NCBI RefSeq assembly: GCF_000020725.1
Contig: NC_011146.1
Location: 868,001 to 932,000 of the forward strand
Direction: 5' to 3'
DNA: 64,000 nucleotides
Origin: Citrifermentans bemidjiense Bem
GTDB lineage: Bacteria; Desulfobacterota; Desulfuromonadia; Geobacterales; Geobacteraceae
Made by a program: the position numbers and the translations under genes. Below, piece by piece: positions 1 through 9,489 of the stretch. The notes under the pieces are model-generated. The model was given only the letters and a program-made list of their open reading frames with translations, ran no database searches and had not been told where the DNA came from. How positions within the stretch are numbered: the first letter of the stretch is position 1; each line of letters starts with the position of its first letter.

Positions 1-207
1 ATTGACACGCTGTCTCCGTCTGTTAGACTAATGCCGGACTTGCCGCTGCGGTGCTGTCAGTAGCGCCTTTCTTCACTAAGTGCAGCTAGCGGCCACTGAG
101 GAAGTTTACGCAATTATGAGCCGCTTTTATACGGCGGCGGTTCCCCGCTAGGTCGCCTGCGGCAGCCAGGGGAGACACGACGCACCAGGGAAAACAGGGG
201 GTATCAA

Positions 208-366
208 ATGGAGCCTTATATCTGCACCGTCTGCCAATACGTCTACGACCCTTATCTCGGCGACCCCGACAACGGTGTCCCCCCGGGGACCCCGTTCGCC
301 GACCTTCCGGTCGACTGGGTCTGCCCGGTCTGCGGGGTGGGCAAGGAGGCCTTTGAGCCGGAGTAA
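208..366 (+). CDS. Rubredoxin
   Basis: Encodes a 52-residue rubredoxin, a one-iron electron carrier of the cytoplasm. The two cysteine knuckles are visible as CTVC near residue 6 and CPVC near residue 39, separated by the usual spacing, with YVYDP after the first and the aromatic W before the second. This is the full length of a classical rubredoxin. The start is the ATG at 208. The gene is monocistronic and converges on the aminotransferase across a strong hairpin. In anaerobes rubredoxins commonly donate electrons to oxygen- or peroxide-reducing enzymes; the partner here is not visible. The 207 bases upstream hold no frame I can support as coding. Confidence 0.95.
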   Translation: MEPYICTVCQYVYDPYLGDPDNGVPPGTPFADLPVDWVCPVCGVGKEAFEPE

Positions 367-375
367 CCGCAAAAA

Positions 376-402
376 GGGGGGGAGCATGAACTGCTCCCCC
401 CC
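376..402. terminator. Bidirectional intrinsic terminator
   Basis: An 11-bp perfect G/C stem (376-386 with 392-402) and a 5-base loop lies between the convergent rubredoxin and aminotransferase genes. A-rich sequence on the left and T-rich sequence on the right fit termination in both directions. Confidence 0.8.
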
Positions 403-411
403 CTCGTTGTT

Positions 412-1482
412 CTAGAGACCCTGCAGGATCCCCTCCATCTCGGTTGTGATTTCCTTGAGGTTTTCCAGCTGCATGTCCCCCATGTGGGCCACCCGGAAGG
501 TTTTCCCCTTGATTTTGCCGTAGCCGTCGTCGAAGGCGAAGCCACGTTCGCCCAACTGTTTCTTCATAAGGCCCAGGTCGACGCCGCGGTCGTTGGAGGC
601 GCAGGTAAGGGTGACCGAGCGGTACCCTTCCGCCGGGAAGAGGCCGAAGCCATGTTCCTTGACCCAGGCGCGCATGAACTCGGCCATTTTCGCGTGCCGC
701 TCCCATCTCTTTTCCAGCCCCTCTGCGAAGATGCGCTCCAGCTGCAGGTCCATCGCATAGATGAGCGAGATGCAAGGGGTGGACGGGGTGTTGTTCTTTT
801 CGTCAGCCGCCAGGAACTCCAGGAAGTCGAAGTAGTAGCCGCGCCCGGGGACCCCCTTGGCGCGCTCCAGCGCCTTCTCGCTGGCGGTGAAGACGGCAAG
901 TCCCGGCGGGAGGGCGAACGCCTTCTGCACGCCGAAGACGCAGCAGTCGATTCCCAGTTCGTCCACGGGAAGCTTCAACGCACTCATGGAGGAGACGGTG
1001 TCGATGATGGAGACCACCTCCGGGTACTTTTTGAGCACCTGGGCGATCTCGGGAAGCGGGGACATGACCCCGGTCGAGGTCTCGTTGTGGATCAAGGTGA
1101 TGGCGTCGTACTTGCCGGTGGCAAGAGCCGAATCGACCAGTTCGGGGGTGATGGGCTCGCCCCAGGCGACCTTGAAGGCGTCGGCTTCCTTGCCGCAGGC
1201 GAGGGTTACGTTGTGCCACTTGTCGGAGAAGGCGCCGTTGCAGAAGTTGGCGCAGCGTTTGCCCACGAGGTTTCTGACCGCACCCTCCATGGCGCCGAAG
1301 GCGCTGGAGGTGGAGAGGAAAACCCGCTCCTTGGTGAACATCAACTGCTTCAGCTTGTCCGTCACGCCCTTGTGCAGTTGCGCGTACTCGGGCATACGGT
1401 GGCCGATCATCGGCGTGCCCATGGCCTTGAGTATCTCCGGGCTGACCTCGATCGGTCCCGGGATGAACAGCTTCTTGTGCAT
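412..1482 (-). CDS. Class V PLP-dependent aminotransferase (serine/alanine-glyoxylate type)
   Basis: A 356-residue fold-type I, class V aminotransferase. The N-terminus FIPGPIEVSPE and the GHR motif near residue 28 are typical of the alanine-glyoxylate / serine-pyruvate aminotransferase branch. The probable Schiff-base lysine is Lys187 in GVQKAF, preceded by the PLP-contacting aspartate of IDTVSS (about 161). The size is normal and the protein looks intact. The exact amino donor and acceptor cannot be read from sequence; serine, alanine and phosphonate substrates all occur in this family. It is transcribed alone, with ATG at 1482 and a shared terminator downstream. Confidence 0.85.
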   Translation of the reverse strand: MHKKLFIPGPIEVSPEILKAMGTPMIGHRMPEYAQLHKGVTDKLKQLMFTKERVFLSTSSAFGAMEGAVRNLVGKRCANFCNGAFSDKWHNVTLACGKEADAFKVAWGEPITPELVDSALATGKYDAITLIHNETSTGVMSPLPEIAQVLKKYPEVVSIIDTVSSMSALKLPVDELGIDCCVFGVQKAFALPPGLAVFTASEKALERAKGVPGRGYYFDFLEFLAADEKNNTPSTPCISLIYAMDLQLERIFAEGLEKRWERHAKMAEFMRAWVKEHGFGLFPAEGYRSVTLTCASNDRGVDLGLMKKQLGERGFAFDDGYGKIKGKTFRVAHMGDMQLENLKEITTEMEGILQGL

Positions 1483-1831
1483 GGTCGCTCCGTTTTTTGT
1501 CGCGTTGGATTTATCTGGTCGGCGGCTCGGGCGTCGTTAGGCGGGAGAAGAGGTGCGGCGCCGCTCGGGCCGGGCTATATGCCTGTTGCCGGCGGAGCGT
1601 CAACGTATCAGATGACGAGCCCAATGTCAATTGCGTCAATGGGGGTTCGCTGCGGGTGGTTTGGTAGCGGAAAAACCGGGTAAAGGGGAGATGACTGTTT
1701 TCTATCCGCTGGTATCTGTTGCTTATTCTCCTGCAAAATGTTACAGATAGCGGTTAGTTGTCAAATACATTAAAACGGAAAGTTGCGCCTTTTAACCGGT
1801 TTGAAGGCGACGTCTTTCCAGCTGGAACCAA
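1483..1831. other. Divergent intergenic region with an inverted repeat
   Basis: No gene is supported here. It must hold promoters for the aminotransferase (leftward) and der (rightward). A broken inverted repeat is visible: TATCTGT at 1713-1719 pairs with ACAGATA at 1743-1749, extended by CCGC (1705-1708) with GCGG (1750-1753). It could be a structured leader or attenuator upstream of der. I see no clear sigma-70 promoter. Confidence 0.4.
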
Positions 1832-3154
1832 ATGAAACCAATTATTGCCATCGTCGGGCGCCCGAACGTCGGGAAGTCCACCCTCTTCAACAGGCTGGTC
1901 GGGCGCCGCAAGGCGATGGTCGACGATATGCCCGGGGTGACCCGGGACCGAAACTACGCGGAGGTGAACCGCTTCGACGTCCCCTTCATCCTGGTGGATA
2001 CCGGCGGCTTCGAGCCGGAGACCTCCGACCGGCTTTTGCAGCAGATGAGGGAGCAGTCCCGCTTCGCCATGGACGAGGCGGACCTGATCCTCTTCATCAT
2101 GGACGCCCGCGGGGGGCTGACGCCTGCCGACCGTGACGTCGTGGACATGCTCAGGCGCATCAACAAGCCGGTCTTCTACATCATCAACAAGGTGGACGGG
2201 GAAAAGCAGGAGGCCGAAGCGGGTGATTTCTATTCGCTTGGGGTCGATCACATCCACACCATCTCCGCCGAGCACAACCGCGGCGTGGGCGACCTCATGG
2301 ACGAGGTGCTGGCCGCCATCCCCTACGACCGGGAAAAAGAGCTGGACGAGGAGATCACCAGGATCGCGGTGGTCGGGCGCCCGAACGTCGGCAAATCCAC
2401 CCTGGTGAACCGGCTTTTGGGGTACGAGCGCGTGGTGGCGAATCCCACCGCCGGTACCACGAGGGACGCGGTCGACACCCGCTTCACGGTGAACAAGAAG
2501 CCCTACCTCTTGATCGACACGGCGGGGATCCGGAGGAAAGGGAAGACGGTCCAGAAGGTGGAGAAGTACTCGGTCATGGACGCGCTGCGCTCCATCGAGC
2601 GCGCCGACGTGGTCCTCATCGTGCTGAACGCGGAAGAAGGTGTGACCGAGCAGGACTCGAAGATCGCGGGATACGCCTACGAGGCGGGGCGCGGCTGCAT
2701 CTTCGTGGTGAACAAGTGGGACACCCTGGCAAAGGACAACTCCAGCATCGCCAAGTTCACCGAGGAGATCCGGCGCAACTTCAAATACCTCCCCTTCGCG
2801 CCGATCCTGTTCGTCTCGGCGGAAACCGGGCAGAGGACCGGCAAGATCATCGCCGAGGTGGACCAGGTGATGGAGCAGTACTGCAAGCGCGTCACCACCG
2901 GCGAGTTGAACCGGGTCTTCACCCAGGCGGTTGACGAGAACCACGCGCCCCTTTCCGCGGGGAGGCGGGTGAAGTTCTACTTCGCGACGCAGGTGGCGGT
3001 AAAGCCCCCCTCTTTCGTCGTCTTCACCAACTGCCCTGAGGGGATCCACTTCTCCTATGAGCGCTATATCATGAACCGGTTTAGAGAGGCCTTCGGTTTC
3101 AACGGCACTCCGCTGAAGCTGATTTTCCGCGGCAGGGACAAGAAAGACGCCTAA
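1832..3154 (+). CDS. der: Ribosome biogenesis GTPase Der (EngA)
   Basis: A 440-residue double-GTPase needed for maturation of the large ribosomal subunit. Two tandem G domains are seen: GRPNVGKS near residue 9 with DTGG, NKVD and the second GRPNVGKS near residue 183 with DTAG and NKWD. A C-terminal KH-like domain of about 80 residues follows, ending in a basic tail. Length and motif order match Der. ATG 1832 is preceded by a weak purine-rich site. It lies 77 bp before the DUF4388 gene and may be cotranscribed with the signalling operon, although its role is housekeeping. Confidence 0.97.
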   Translation: MKPIIAIVGRPNVGKSTLFNRLVGRRKAMVDDMPGVTRDRNYAEVNRFDVPFILVDTGGFEPETSDRLLQQMREQSRFAMDEADLILFIMDARGGLTPADRDVVDMLRRINKPVFYIINKVDGEKQEAEAGDFYSLGVDHIHTISAEHNRGVGDLMDEVLAAIPYDREKELDEEITRIAVVGRPNVGKSTLVNRLLGYERVVANPTAGTTRDAVDTRFTVNKKPYLLIDTAGIRRKGKTVQKVEKYSVMDALRSIERADVVLIVLNAEEGVTEQDSKIAGYAYEAGRGCIFVVNKWDTLAKDNSSIAKFTEEIRRNFKYLPFAPILFVSAETGQRTGKIIAEVDQVMEQYCKRVTTGELNRVFTQAVDENHAPLSAGRRVKFYFATQVAVKPPSFVVFTNCPEGIHFSYERYIMNRFREAFGFNGTPLKLIFRGRDKKDA

Positions 3155-3231
3155 ATCATTCTTGCCTTGCCAGATACGATGGTTTAATATATGCCAATTT
3201 TTAACCCACCCCCCATGAGAGAGCGGCATCC

Positions 3232-5010
3232 ATGAGTCTTGTCGGCAATTTGGAAGATCTCGGGCTTGGTGAGATCCTGCAGATCGTCAGCTTGAGCAGG
3301 AGATCCGGCGTGCTCTCCCTCGAAAGCCGGGGGAGGGAGGCGCGGGTTATCTTCCGCAACGGCCAGGTGATCCGCGCCACCTCGACCACCTTCCAGCAAA
3401 ACCTGGGGGAAGTGCTGATCCAGCAGGGTGTCATCGACCTGGCCATCCTGAAGCGCGCCTTGAGCATCCAGGCGGAGGAGGGGTACTCCCAGCTTCTGGG
3501 CGGCATCATGATCGACCGCTTCGGGGTGAGCGCCGATGCCATCGAGGCGGTGGTGCGGGAGCAGATCGAGAACGTGGTCTACTCCCTGTTCGCCTGGGCC
3601 GAGGGGACCTTCGAGTTCGAGCTGCAGGAGGTGAACGAGGCGGACAGCACCAGGCTCGACCCTGTGCAGTTCATGCTGAAGCAGGGGTTGAACCCTCAGT
3701 ACCTGGCCATGGAAGGCTCCCGCATCATCGACGAGCAGCGCCACCGCGGCGAGTCGGGGGACGAGATGGAGGCGCCGGCCGCACCCGAGGAGACCCTCGA
3801 CCTTGCCTTTGACCTGCTGCAGGAGGCTCCGGCCCAGGCAGTAGCGTCCGCAGAGCCGATTCCCACGCCCGATTTCCCGCCCCCGCAACCAGACGAGCAG
3901 CAAGACGAGCAGCTTTTCCCTGCCGCCCCTTTCGCGAGCGCCGCCGAGGCCGAAGAACCTGCCGCGGCAGAGGCCCCAAGCCGCCTGGTGCTCGTGGACG
4001 ACGACCCCGAGACGCTGGCCGCGCTGGCCGGGCTTTTGGAGCGGGAGGGTTACCTCGTCGACGCCCTGGAGAAAGGAGAGGACGCCCTGATCCGTGTCGA
4101 CTCCCTCTTTCGCGAAGGGGTGCAGCCCACCGTAGTGGTCGACCTGATCATGCCGAGGATGGACGGCACCGGCATCCTGGGGGGGCTCGAGCTGATGGAG
4201 CTTGTGCGCAACAACTTCCCCGAGATCCCGCTTCTGGGCCTTTCCGACTTCCACAACGACGAGGCTCAGAAAAAGCTGCGCAGCATGGGGATTCCCATCC
4301 TGATCAAGCCGCTCAAGGGGGAGCTTGAGGATGCGCTGGACGTCTTCGCTCCCAGGCTTTTCAAGGCGCTTGCCAACCTCTCCTCGGTGGAGGAGGCCAG
4401 TTTCAGCAGCGTCAACATAGGCGACGAGTTGAGGCTGGAGCTGGGAGAAGAGCCGGCGCTCGTGGCGCCGCACGGAAACCAGAGCACCGGGATATCGCAG
4501 CTGCGCGGCATGCTGGAGGAGTTAAACAACCCGCAGTTGGGGGGCGGGATCATCCTTTTGGTGCTCCGTTTCGCCGCCGAATTCGTGAATCGGGCCGTGG
4601 TGCTGCTGGTCAAGAAGGAGTCTGTGCAGGGGCTCGGTCAATTCGGGCTTCAGGACAAGGACGGAAGTGCCGATTATAGGATCAGGAACCTTAGCATACC
4701 CAAGGGAGAGCCTTCGCTTTTCACCGAGGTGCTGGAGACCCGGTTCCCCGTGAAGGGGGAGGTGGAGCCCAGCCACTGGAGCAACTACTTCCTGGAGCAG
4801 CTAGGTGGCGGGCATCCCGCCGAGGCGTTCGTGGGGCCGATCGTAAGCGAGGGGAAGGTGGTTGCCGTACTTTACGGCGACAACCTCCCGGAGGCGAAGC
4901 CGGTAGGCGACACCGATTCGCTGGAGATATTCCTGAGCCAGGCCGGCATCGCGATGGAGAAAGCCCTGCTGCAGCGCAGGCTGCAAGACCAGGGACGGGG
5001 AGAAATTTGA
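3232..5010 (+). CDS. DUF4388 (PatA-type) protein with receiver and GAF-like domains
   Basis: A 592-residue cytoplasmic signalling protein. Residues 1-130 match the DUF4388/PATAN type (LVGNLEDLGLGEILQ, then SGVLSL and FRNGQVIRA), which is common in Myxococcota and Desulfuromonadota regulators. A proline/alanine/glutamate-rich linker (about 180-245) leads to a receiver domain (about 250-380) with acidic pocket VDDD, a probable phospho-acceptor in VVDLIMPRMDG and a conserved lysine in IKPLKGE. The C-terminal 180 residues look GAF-like. The stop at 5010 is one base from the next gene's GTG, so the two are coupled. Partners are unknown; the position suggests an input or scaffold to the downstream Che proteins. 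Confidence 0.8.
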   Translation: MSLVGNLEDLGLGEILQIVSLSRRSGVLSLESRGREARVIFRNGQVIRATSTTFQQNLGEVLIQQGVIDLAILKRALSIQAEEGYSQLLGGIMIDRFGVSADAIEAVVREQIENVVYSLFAWAEGTFEFELQEVNEADSTRLDPVQFMLKQGLNPQYLAMEGSRIIDEQRHRGESGDEMEAPAAPEETLDLAFDLLQEAPAQAVASAEPIPTPDFPPPQPDEQQDEQLFPAAPFASAAEAEEPAAAEAPSRLVLVDDDPETLAALAGLLEREGYLVDALEKGEDALIRVDSLFREGVQPTVVVDLIMPRMDGTGILGGLELMELVRNNFPEIPLLGLSDFHNDEAQKKLRSMGIPILIKPLKGELEDALDVFAPRLFKALANLSSVEEASFSSVNIGDELRLELGEEPALVAPHGNQSTGISQLRGMLEELNNPQLGGGIILLVLRFAAEFVNRAVVLLVKKESVQGLGQFGLQDKDGSADYRIRNLSIPKGEPSLFTEVLETRFPVKGEVEPSHWSNYFLEQLGGGHPAEAFVGPIVSEGKVVAVLYGDNLPEAKPVGDTDSLEIFLSQAGIAMEKALLQRRLQDQGRGEI

Positions 5011-5011
5011 C

Positions 5012-5377
5012 GTGAAGAGGATTTTGATAGCAGAGGATTCGAACACCATGCGTTCCATGCTGGTTTCGACCATAGATGAGTTGGAGAAGTACAGCATAGT
5101 GGAAGCCGCCAGCGGGTTCGAAGCCCTGCGCCTTTTGCCGCGCGAGCAGGTGGACCTGATCATCACCGACATCAACATGCCCGACATAAACGGCCTGGAG
5201 CTGATCAGCTACGTGCGCAACAACCCCAACTACCAGTTGATCCCGCTCTTCATCGTTTCCACCGAGAGCGGCGAGAAGGACCTGGAGAAGGGACTGGCGC
5301 TGGGGGCAAACGAGTACATCGTGAAGCCGTTCGATCCGGTCCGGCTGCAGGAGCTGGTCTCCAAGTATCTCGACTAA
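5012..5377 (+). CDS. Single-domain response regulator (CheY-like)
   Basis: A 121-residue stand-alone receiver. It has the acidic pair in IAEDSNTMRS, the phospho-acceptor aspartate in LIITDINMPDING and the lysine in VKPFDP. No output domain is present, so it would act by binding partners or as a phosphate sink. GTG 5012 is chosen because it directly follows the upstream stop and a GGGG-AGA ribosome-binding site lies just upstream. It closely resembles the regulator at 16345, so the two bracket the operon. Confidence 0.9.
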   Translation: MKRILIAEDSNTMRSMLVSTIDELEKYSIVEAASGFEALRLLPREQVDLIITDINMPDINGLELISYVRNNPNYQLIPLFIVSTESGEKDLEKGLALGANEYIVKPFDPVRLQELVSKYLD

Positions 5378-5383
5378 ACTGCC

Positions 5384-5719
5384 GTTCAATGTTCAACGTT
5401 CAACGTTCGAGAGGCATTCCGGCCCGTAGCGCCCGCACCGCGACGGCGCCCAAAGCCGAAAGCCGTTCAATGTTCAACGTTCGGCGTTCGAGAGTCATTC
5501 CGGCCCGTAGCACCCGTACCGCGACGGCGCCGTCAAGATGGAGCAAACGGAAGAGATGCAGTAGCTGAACGTTGAACCTAGAACGTTGAACCGGTTTTAA
5601 GTTAGAGCAGTCACGATGGACTCGAACGCGAGCAAATGCAGCAATTGAACGTTGAACGTTGAACGTTGAACATGTTTCAGAGATGCAGTTGCTGAACGTT
5701 GAACATTGAACGTTGAATG
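5384..5719. repeat. AACGTT-rich repeat cluster upstream of cheA
   Basis: The whole gap before cheA is built of repeats. Two direct copies of a unit of about 70 bp start at 5384 and 5465; each begins with GTTCAATGTTCAACGTTC and continues into a GC-rich half. They are followed by runs in the opposite orientation (TGAACGTTGAAC type) around 5567-5593, 5646-5672 and 5693-5719. The palindromic core AACGTT recurs at about 7- to 9-base spacing, so the segment can fold on itself extensively. Confidence 0.85.
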
Positions 5720-5735
5720 TTTTTGGGAAGGGTCT

Positions 5736-7796
5736 ATGAGCGTTGACGAAAGCATAGGGAAGGCGGTTAAGGATTTTCTGGCGGAAGCAGAGGAAATCCT
5801 GGACCAGCTGAGCCTGGATCTGGTTTCCTTGAGCGACTGCGCGGACGGCGGCGAATGCAGCCCGGACCTGGTGAACTCGGTCTTCCGGGGGGCGCACTCG
5901 CTGAAAGGGCTCGCGGGGATGTTCGGCTTCACCGATATCGCCGAGCTTGGGCACCACCTGGAGAACCTCCTCGACGCGCTTAGGCTGGGCAAGGTGGAGC
6001 TGGACCAGTCCGTGGTGAGTACGCTCTTCGAGTCGACGGAGCTTTTGGGGACGCTGGTCAGAAACGCGGGCGAAGCGGTGGCGGAGCCGGTTGATCTCTC
6101 AGCCGCCATGCAGCACATCAACGACTGCCTCAGCAAAAAACCGGCGGGAGCGGGCGATTCGCCGCTGGCCAAGCTGAACCTCCCCGAGCGGGTCCTTAGC
6201 TCCATGACCGAATACGAGGAACACCGGCTCCTGGAGAACGTGAAGAAGGGGCGCCGGATCTATTCGATCCACATCTCGCTGCAGTTGACCAGCTTCGACT
6301 CGGACCTCATGGAGTTGACCGAGCAGTTGAAACTCGTGGGCGAGGTGATCAGTACCCTCCCCTCCGCCTCGGGGGGGCTCGCCGGCGGCATCGACTTCGA
6401 GATCCTCTTCGGCTGCGACCTGGAGGGCGCGGAACTCGCGCCGCTCATCGACCGCGACAACCTGGAGCTGACCGAGTTCGGAAAGCCGGCCGCCGCACCC
6501 GCCGTATCCGGTCGCGCCGCGGAGCCGGGACAGGCGCCGGACCGGGAGCCGGCCGAGGAGGAAGCCCACCTCCCGGCACCGGTCGAGCCGGGGGCGATCA
6601 GCGCCAAGAGCATGAGCCGGACGGTCCGGGTGGATATCGGCAAGCTGGACCTTTTGATGAACATCGTGGGCGAACTGGTGCTCTCGCACTCCATGATCGC
6701 CGAGGTGGCGGGGCGCATGCGCCTTAACGGGCTCCTCGTCCCCTCGCAGGAACTGGGGAAGGCGGCCAAGGGGCTGGAGAAGAAGCTTTCCGAGCTGCAG
6801 AAGGGGGTCATGGAGATCCGCATGATCCCGGTGGGCCAGCTCTTCGAGAAGATGTCCCGTATCGTCAGGAAGATCTCCCGCGAGCAGGGAAAGAAGGTGG
6901 AGTTGAAGCTCTTCGGGGCGGATACCGAGCTGGACAAGCTGATCATCGAGGACATCTCGGACCCGGTGATGCACATCGTGAGAAACTCCATCGACCACGG
7001 CATCGAGACCCCCGAGGCGCGGGTGGCCGCCGGCAAGGACGAGAAGGGGACCATAACCCTTTCCTCCTACCAGAAGGGGAATCACGTAGTCATCGAGGTG
7101 GACGACGACGGCGGCGGCATCGACGTATCAAGGGTGAAGAAGAAGGCGCTGCAGTTGGGGATGATCGGCTCGCTCGACGAGGTGAGCGATCGCGACGCCT
7201 TGGACTTCATCTTCCGCCCGGGCTTTTCCACCACCGACACGGTGAGCGAGATCTCCGGCCGGGGCGTCGGCATGGACGTGGTGCGCACCAACATAGCCGC
7301 CCTCTCCGGCATGATCGACCTGGAGAACTACCCCGGGCAGGGGGCGCGCTTCATCATCACGCTCCCCATCACCCTCGCCATCATCAAGGCGCTCATCATC
7401 ACCGCGGCCGGCCGTACCTACGCGCTTCCCATCACCTCGGTCCTCGAAAGCATCATCGTGGAGCAAAAGGAGATCATGACCGTGGAGCGCAAGGAGGTGA
7501 TTCAGCTGCGCGAGGCCACCCTTCCGCTTTTGCGCCTATCCGAGTTCTTCCAGCTGAAGGGGGGGGAGGCGTCCCCTGAGTCGTGCTACGTGGTGGTGGT
7601 AGGGGTTGCCGAGAAACGCCTGGGGATCGTGGTCGACGACCTTTTGGGGCAGCAGGACATCGTGATCAAGTCCATCGGCGACACCTTCGCCGGCTTCCGC
7701 GGCATCTCGGGAGCGGCGGACCTGGGGGACCAGCGCACCATCCTGGTGCTCGACGTGGGTAGCGTGATCGGCGAGGCGACCCGGGGGAGTGCCTGA
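5736..7796 (+). CDS. cheA: Chemotaxis histidine kinase CheA
   Basis: A 686-residue CheA. An N-terminal HPt domain carries the phosphorylatable His54 in FRGAHSLKG. A short variable P2-like region and a proline/alanine linker follow (about 250-290), then a dimerisation helix pair (KLDLLMNIVGELV), an HATPase domain with RNSIDHGIE, DDGGGID and GRGVGMD, and a C-terminal CheW-like domain. There is no C-terminal receiver. ATG 5736 with GGAAGGG upstream is preferred over an ATG 30 bases earlier that lies inside the repeat. Its TGA overlaps the next ATG. No MCP gene is nearby, so its receptors must be encoded elsewhere. Confidence 0.96.
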   Translation: MSVDESIGKAVKDFLAEAEEILDQLSLDLVSLSDCADGGECSPDLVNSVFRGAHSLKGLAGMFGFTDIAELGHHLENLLDALRLGKVELDQSVVSTLFESTELLGTLVRNAGEAVAEPVDLSAAMQHINDCLSKKPAGAGDSPLAKLNLPERVLSSMTEYEEHRLLENVKKGRRIYSIHISLQLTSFDSDLMELTEQLKLVGEVISTLPSASGGLAGGIDFEILFGCDLEGAELAPLIDRDNLELTEFGKPAAAPAVSGRAAEPGQAPDREPAEEEAHLPAPVEPGAISAKSMSRTVRVDIGKLDLLMNIVGELVLSHSMIAEVAGRMRLNGLLVPSQELGKAAKGLEKKLSELQKGVMEIRMIPVGQLFEKMSRIVRKISREQGKKVELKLFGADTELDKLIIEDISDPVMHIVRNSIDHGIETPEARVAAGKDEKGTITLSSYQKGNHVVIEVDDDGGGIDVSRVKKKALQLGMIGSLDEVSDRDALDFIFRPGFSTTDTVSEISGRGVGMDVVRTNIAALSGMIDLENYPGQGARFIITLPITLAIIKALIITAAGRTYALPITSVLESIIVEQKEIMTVERKEVIQLREATLPLLRLSEFFQLKGGEASPESCYVVVVGVAEKRLGIVVDDLLGQQDIVIKSIGDTFAGFRGISGAADLGDQRTILVLDVGSVIGEATRGSA

Positions 7797-8596
7797 TGTA
7801 CAAAGAGTTTTACGGCCTGGCCGAAAAGCCGTTCAGCAAGACCCCGGATCCCCGTTTTCTCTACATGAGCTCGGGGCATCAGGAGGCCCTGGCGCGGCTT
7901 GAGTACGCGGTGGAAGAAAGCGAGATCGCCCTTTTGACCGGCGACATCGGCTGCGGCAAGACCACCATCTCTCGCGCGCTCATGGACCGGATGGGGGACC
8001 GCTACCACTTCCTGTTCGTGTTCAACCCGAGGCTCACCGCGGACGAGCTTTTGCGCGTGATCGCGTCGGGGCTTCAGGTGGAGAGCCCCTCGCTGCAAAA
8101 AGACCTGCTGCTGCAGGAGATCACCGGCGCGCTATACCGCATGCACGGCGAGGGTCGCATCCCGGTGGTGGTAATCGACGAGGCGCAGCTGATCCCGGAC
8201 CGCGAACTCTTCGACGAGCTGCGGCTGTTGACCAACTTCCAACTCGACGACATGAACCTGGTCAGCGTCATCGTCATGGGGCAGCCGGAGCTGCGCGGTA
8301 TGCTGGCTTCGCCGGTTTACGAGCCGTTCCGCCAGCGCATCTCGCTCAACTTCCACCTGGCGCCGCTGGGGCTGGAGGAAACCCTGGAGTACCTCGATTT
8401 CCGCATCGTCGCGGCCGGCGGGGAGCCGGGGCTTTTCTCGCCCGACGCGGTGCAACGGATCTACGAGCTTTCCGGAGGGGTGCCGCGCAGGATCAACGCC
8501 GTGGCCACCAATGCGCTTCTCATCGGCTTTGGAAGGGACGCCTCCTGGATCGATGCCTCCATCGTCGAGGAGACCGCGGCGGAGCTGCTCTCCTAG
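7796..8596 (+). CDS. ExeA/GspA-like AAA ATPase
   Basis: A 266-residue P-loop ATPase of the ExeA/GspA family (MYKEFYGLAEKPFS start). Walker A is GDIGCGKTT near residue 49 and Walker B is VVVIDEAQ near residue 122; a sensor region with the GVPRRIN motif sits near residue 235. Family members energise assembly of secretion or envelope machinery, often fused to a peptidoglycan-binding domain, which is absent here. The start overlaps the cheA stop by one base (TGATG), so the two are translationally coupled. An ATPase of this type between cheA and cheW is unusual and suggests a role in positioning or assembling the array or its target. Confidence 0.85.
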   Translation: MYKEFYGLAEKPFSKTPDPRFLYMSSGHQEALARLEYAVEESEIALLTGDIGCGKTTISRALMDRMGDRYHFLFVFNPRLTADELLRVIASGLQVESPSLQKDLLLQEITGALYRMHGEGRIPVVVIDEAQLIPDRELFDELRLLTNFQLDDMNLVSVIVMGQPELRGMLASPVYEPFRQRISLNFHLAPLGLEETLEYLDFRIVAAGGEPGLFSPDAVQRIYELSGGVPRRINAVATNALLIGFGRDASWIDASIVEETAAELLS

Positions 8597-8639
8597 CAAT
8601 TTAAAGCAGCAGACAGAACGGACAACGGGTTTAGGGACT

Positions 8640-9467
8640 ATGAATCTAGCCGAGATCAGAAAGAAGGCTCTCAGGGGAGAGACGCAAGGTACCGCCAGGG
8701 AAGAGGCTTCCGAGCCGGTGGCATCGTGGCAGATCCCCGTCATCGATCCGTCCCCGGTTGCCGCGGTGGACGACCCGCCGCAGTTTCCCGCAGCCGATTT
8801 CGGCGTCGAGGAGTTTCCCGCGCCGGAGTTCGACGCGCCGGGGGGCGAGGGGGGGGCACAGGTCCCGTGGCGGGCCGAGACGAGCCGGCAGCCGGCTGCG
8901 GAGACGAACAGCCTGCAGTTGCTTGCGCTTCCCTGCGACGACGACCCCGACGACTTCGACCCCGCGACCGTCATCCTCAGGGGGCGGGAAACCGCTTCCT
9001 TCGAGGGGGAGCTTTCCCAGCAGGAAGAGGTGGCGGCGGCCAGCGTGGAACTCCTTTGTTTCAGGGTGGCGAACGAGGAATACGCCATCAGCATCATGGA
9101 CATCAAGGAGATCATCAAGCCGCGCGAGGTGACCGAGGTGCCCCGGGTACCCGACTTCGTGCGCGGCATACTCTCCCTGCGCGGCAACATCATCCCCATC
9201 TTCGACATGCGGGTGCGCCTGGGTCTTGCCGGCGGCTCCCGCTCCGAGCGCGAACGGGTCATCGTGGTGAGCCGCCAGGGCGGCTTCGCCGGGGTGCTGG
9301 TCGACGAGGTGGTCCAGGTGGTGCGCATACCCGAGGAGGGGATCGAGCCTCCCCCTGTGGTGCTTGAGGGAATAGACCGGGAATTCGTGCTCGGCATCGG
9401 CCGGGTCGCCGGCAGGATGCTGATCCTGCTCGACATGGAAAAGGTGCTGGACGTAGGGCTTTTGTAG
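8640..9467 (+). CDS. cheW: CheW coupling protein with long acidic N-terminal extension
   Basis: A 275-residue CheW-family adaptor that would bridge CheA and receptors. The CheW domain occupies about residues 135-275 (LLCFRVANEEYAI, then IMDIKEII, LRGNIIPIFDMR and the closing LILLDMEKVL). The first 130 residues are proline- and acid-rich, low in complexity and probably disordered. ATG 8640 is preferred over in-frame upstream codons because TTTAGGGA lies just before it and the upstream frame overlaps the ATPase gene. Typical CheW proteins are about 150-170 residues, so the extension is notable. Confidence 0.9.
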   Translation: MNLAEIRKKALRGETQGTAREEASEPVASWQIPVIDPSPVAAVDDPPQFPAADFGVEEFPAPEFDAPGGEGGAQVPWRAETSRQPAAETNSLQLLALPCDDDPDDFDPATVILRGRETASFEGELSQQEEVAAASVELLCFRVANEEYAISIMDIKEIIKPREVTEVPRVPDFVRGILSLRGNIIPIFDMRVRLGLAGGSRSERERVIVVSRQGGFAGVLVDEVVQVVRIPEEGIEPPPVVLEGIDREFVLGIGRVAGRMLILLDMEKVLDVGLL

Positions 9468-9489
9468 CAGGCCGCGGGGAGGGAGTCGC

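Noticed and set aside
1-207. 3' end of a gene entering from the left
   Set aside because: All plus-strand frames contain early stops and the minus-strand frame is the shadow of the rubredoxin region.
484-1683. Long plus-strand open frame opposite the aminotransferase
   Set aside because: It is the antisense shadow of a GC-rich gene; the minus-strand frame has clear PLP-enzyme motifs and this one has none.
1754-3229. 491-codon minus-strand frame opposite der
   Set aside because: Antisense shadow caused by high GC at third positions; the plus strand encodes both Der G-domain motif sets.
5384-5719. CRISPR array upstream of cheA
   Set aside because: The repeats are short, degenerate, in both orientations and without regular spacers.
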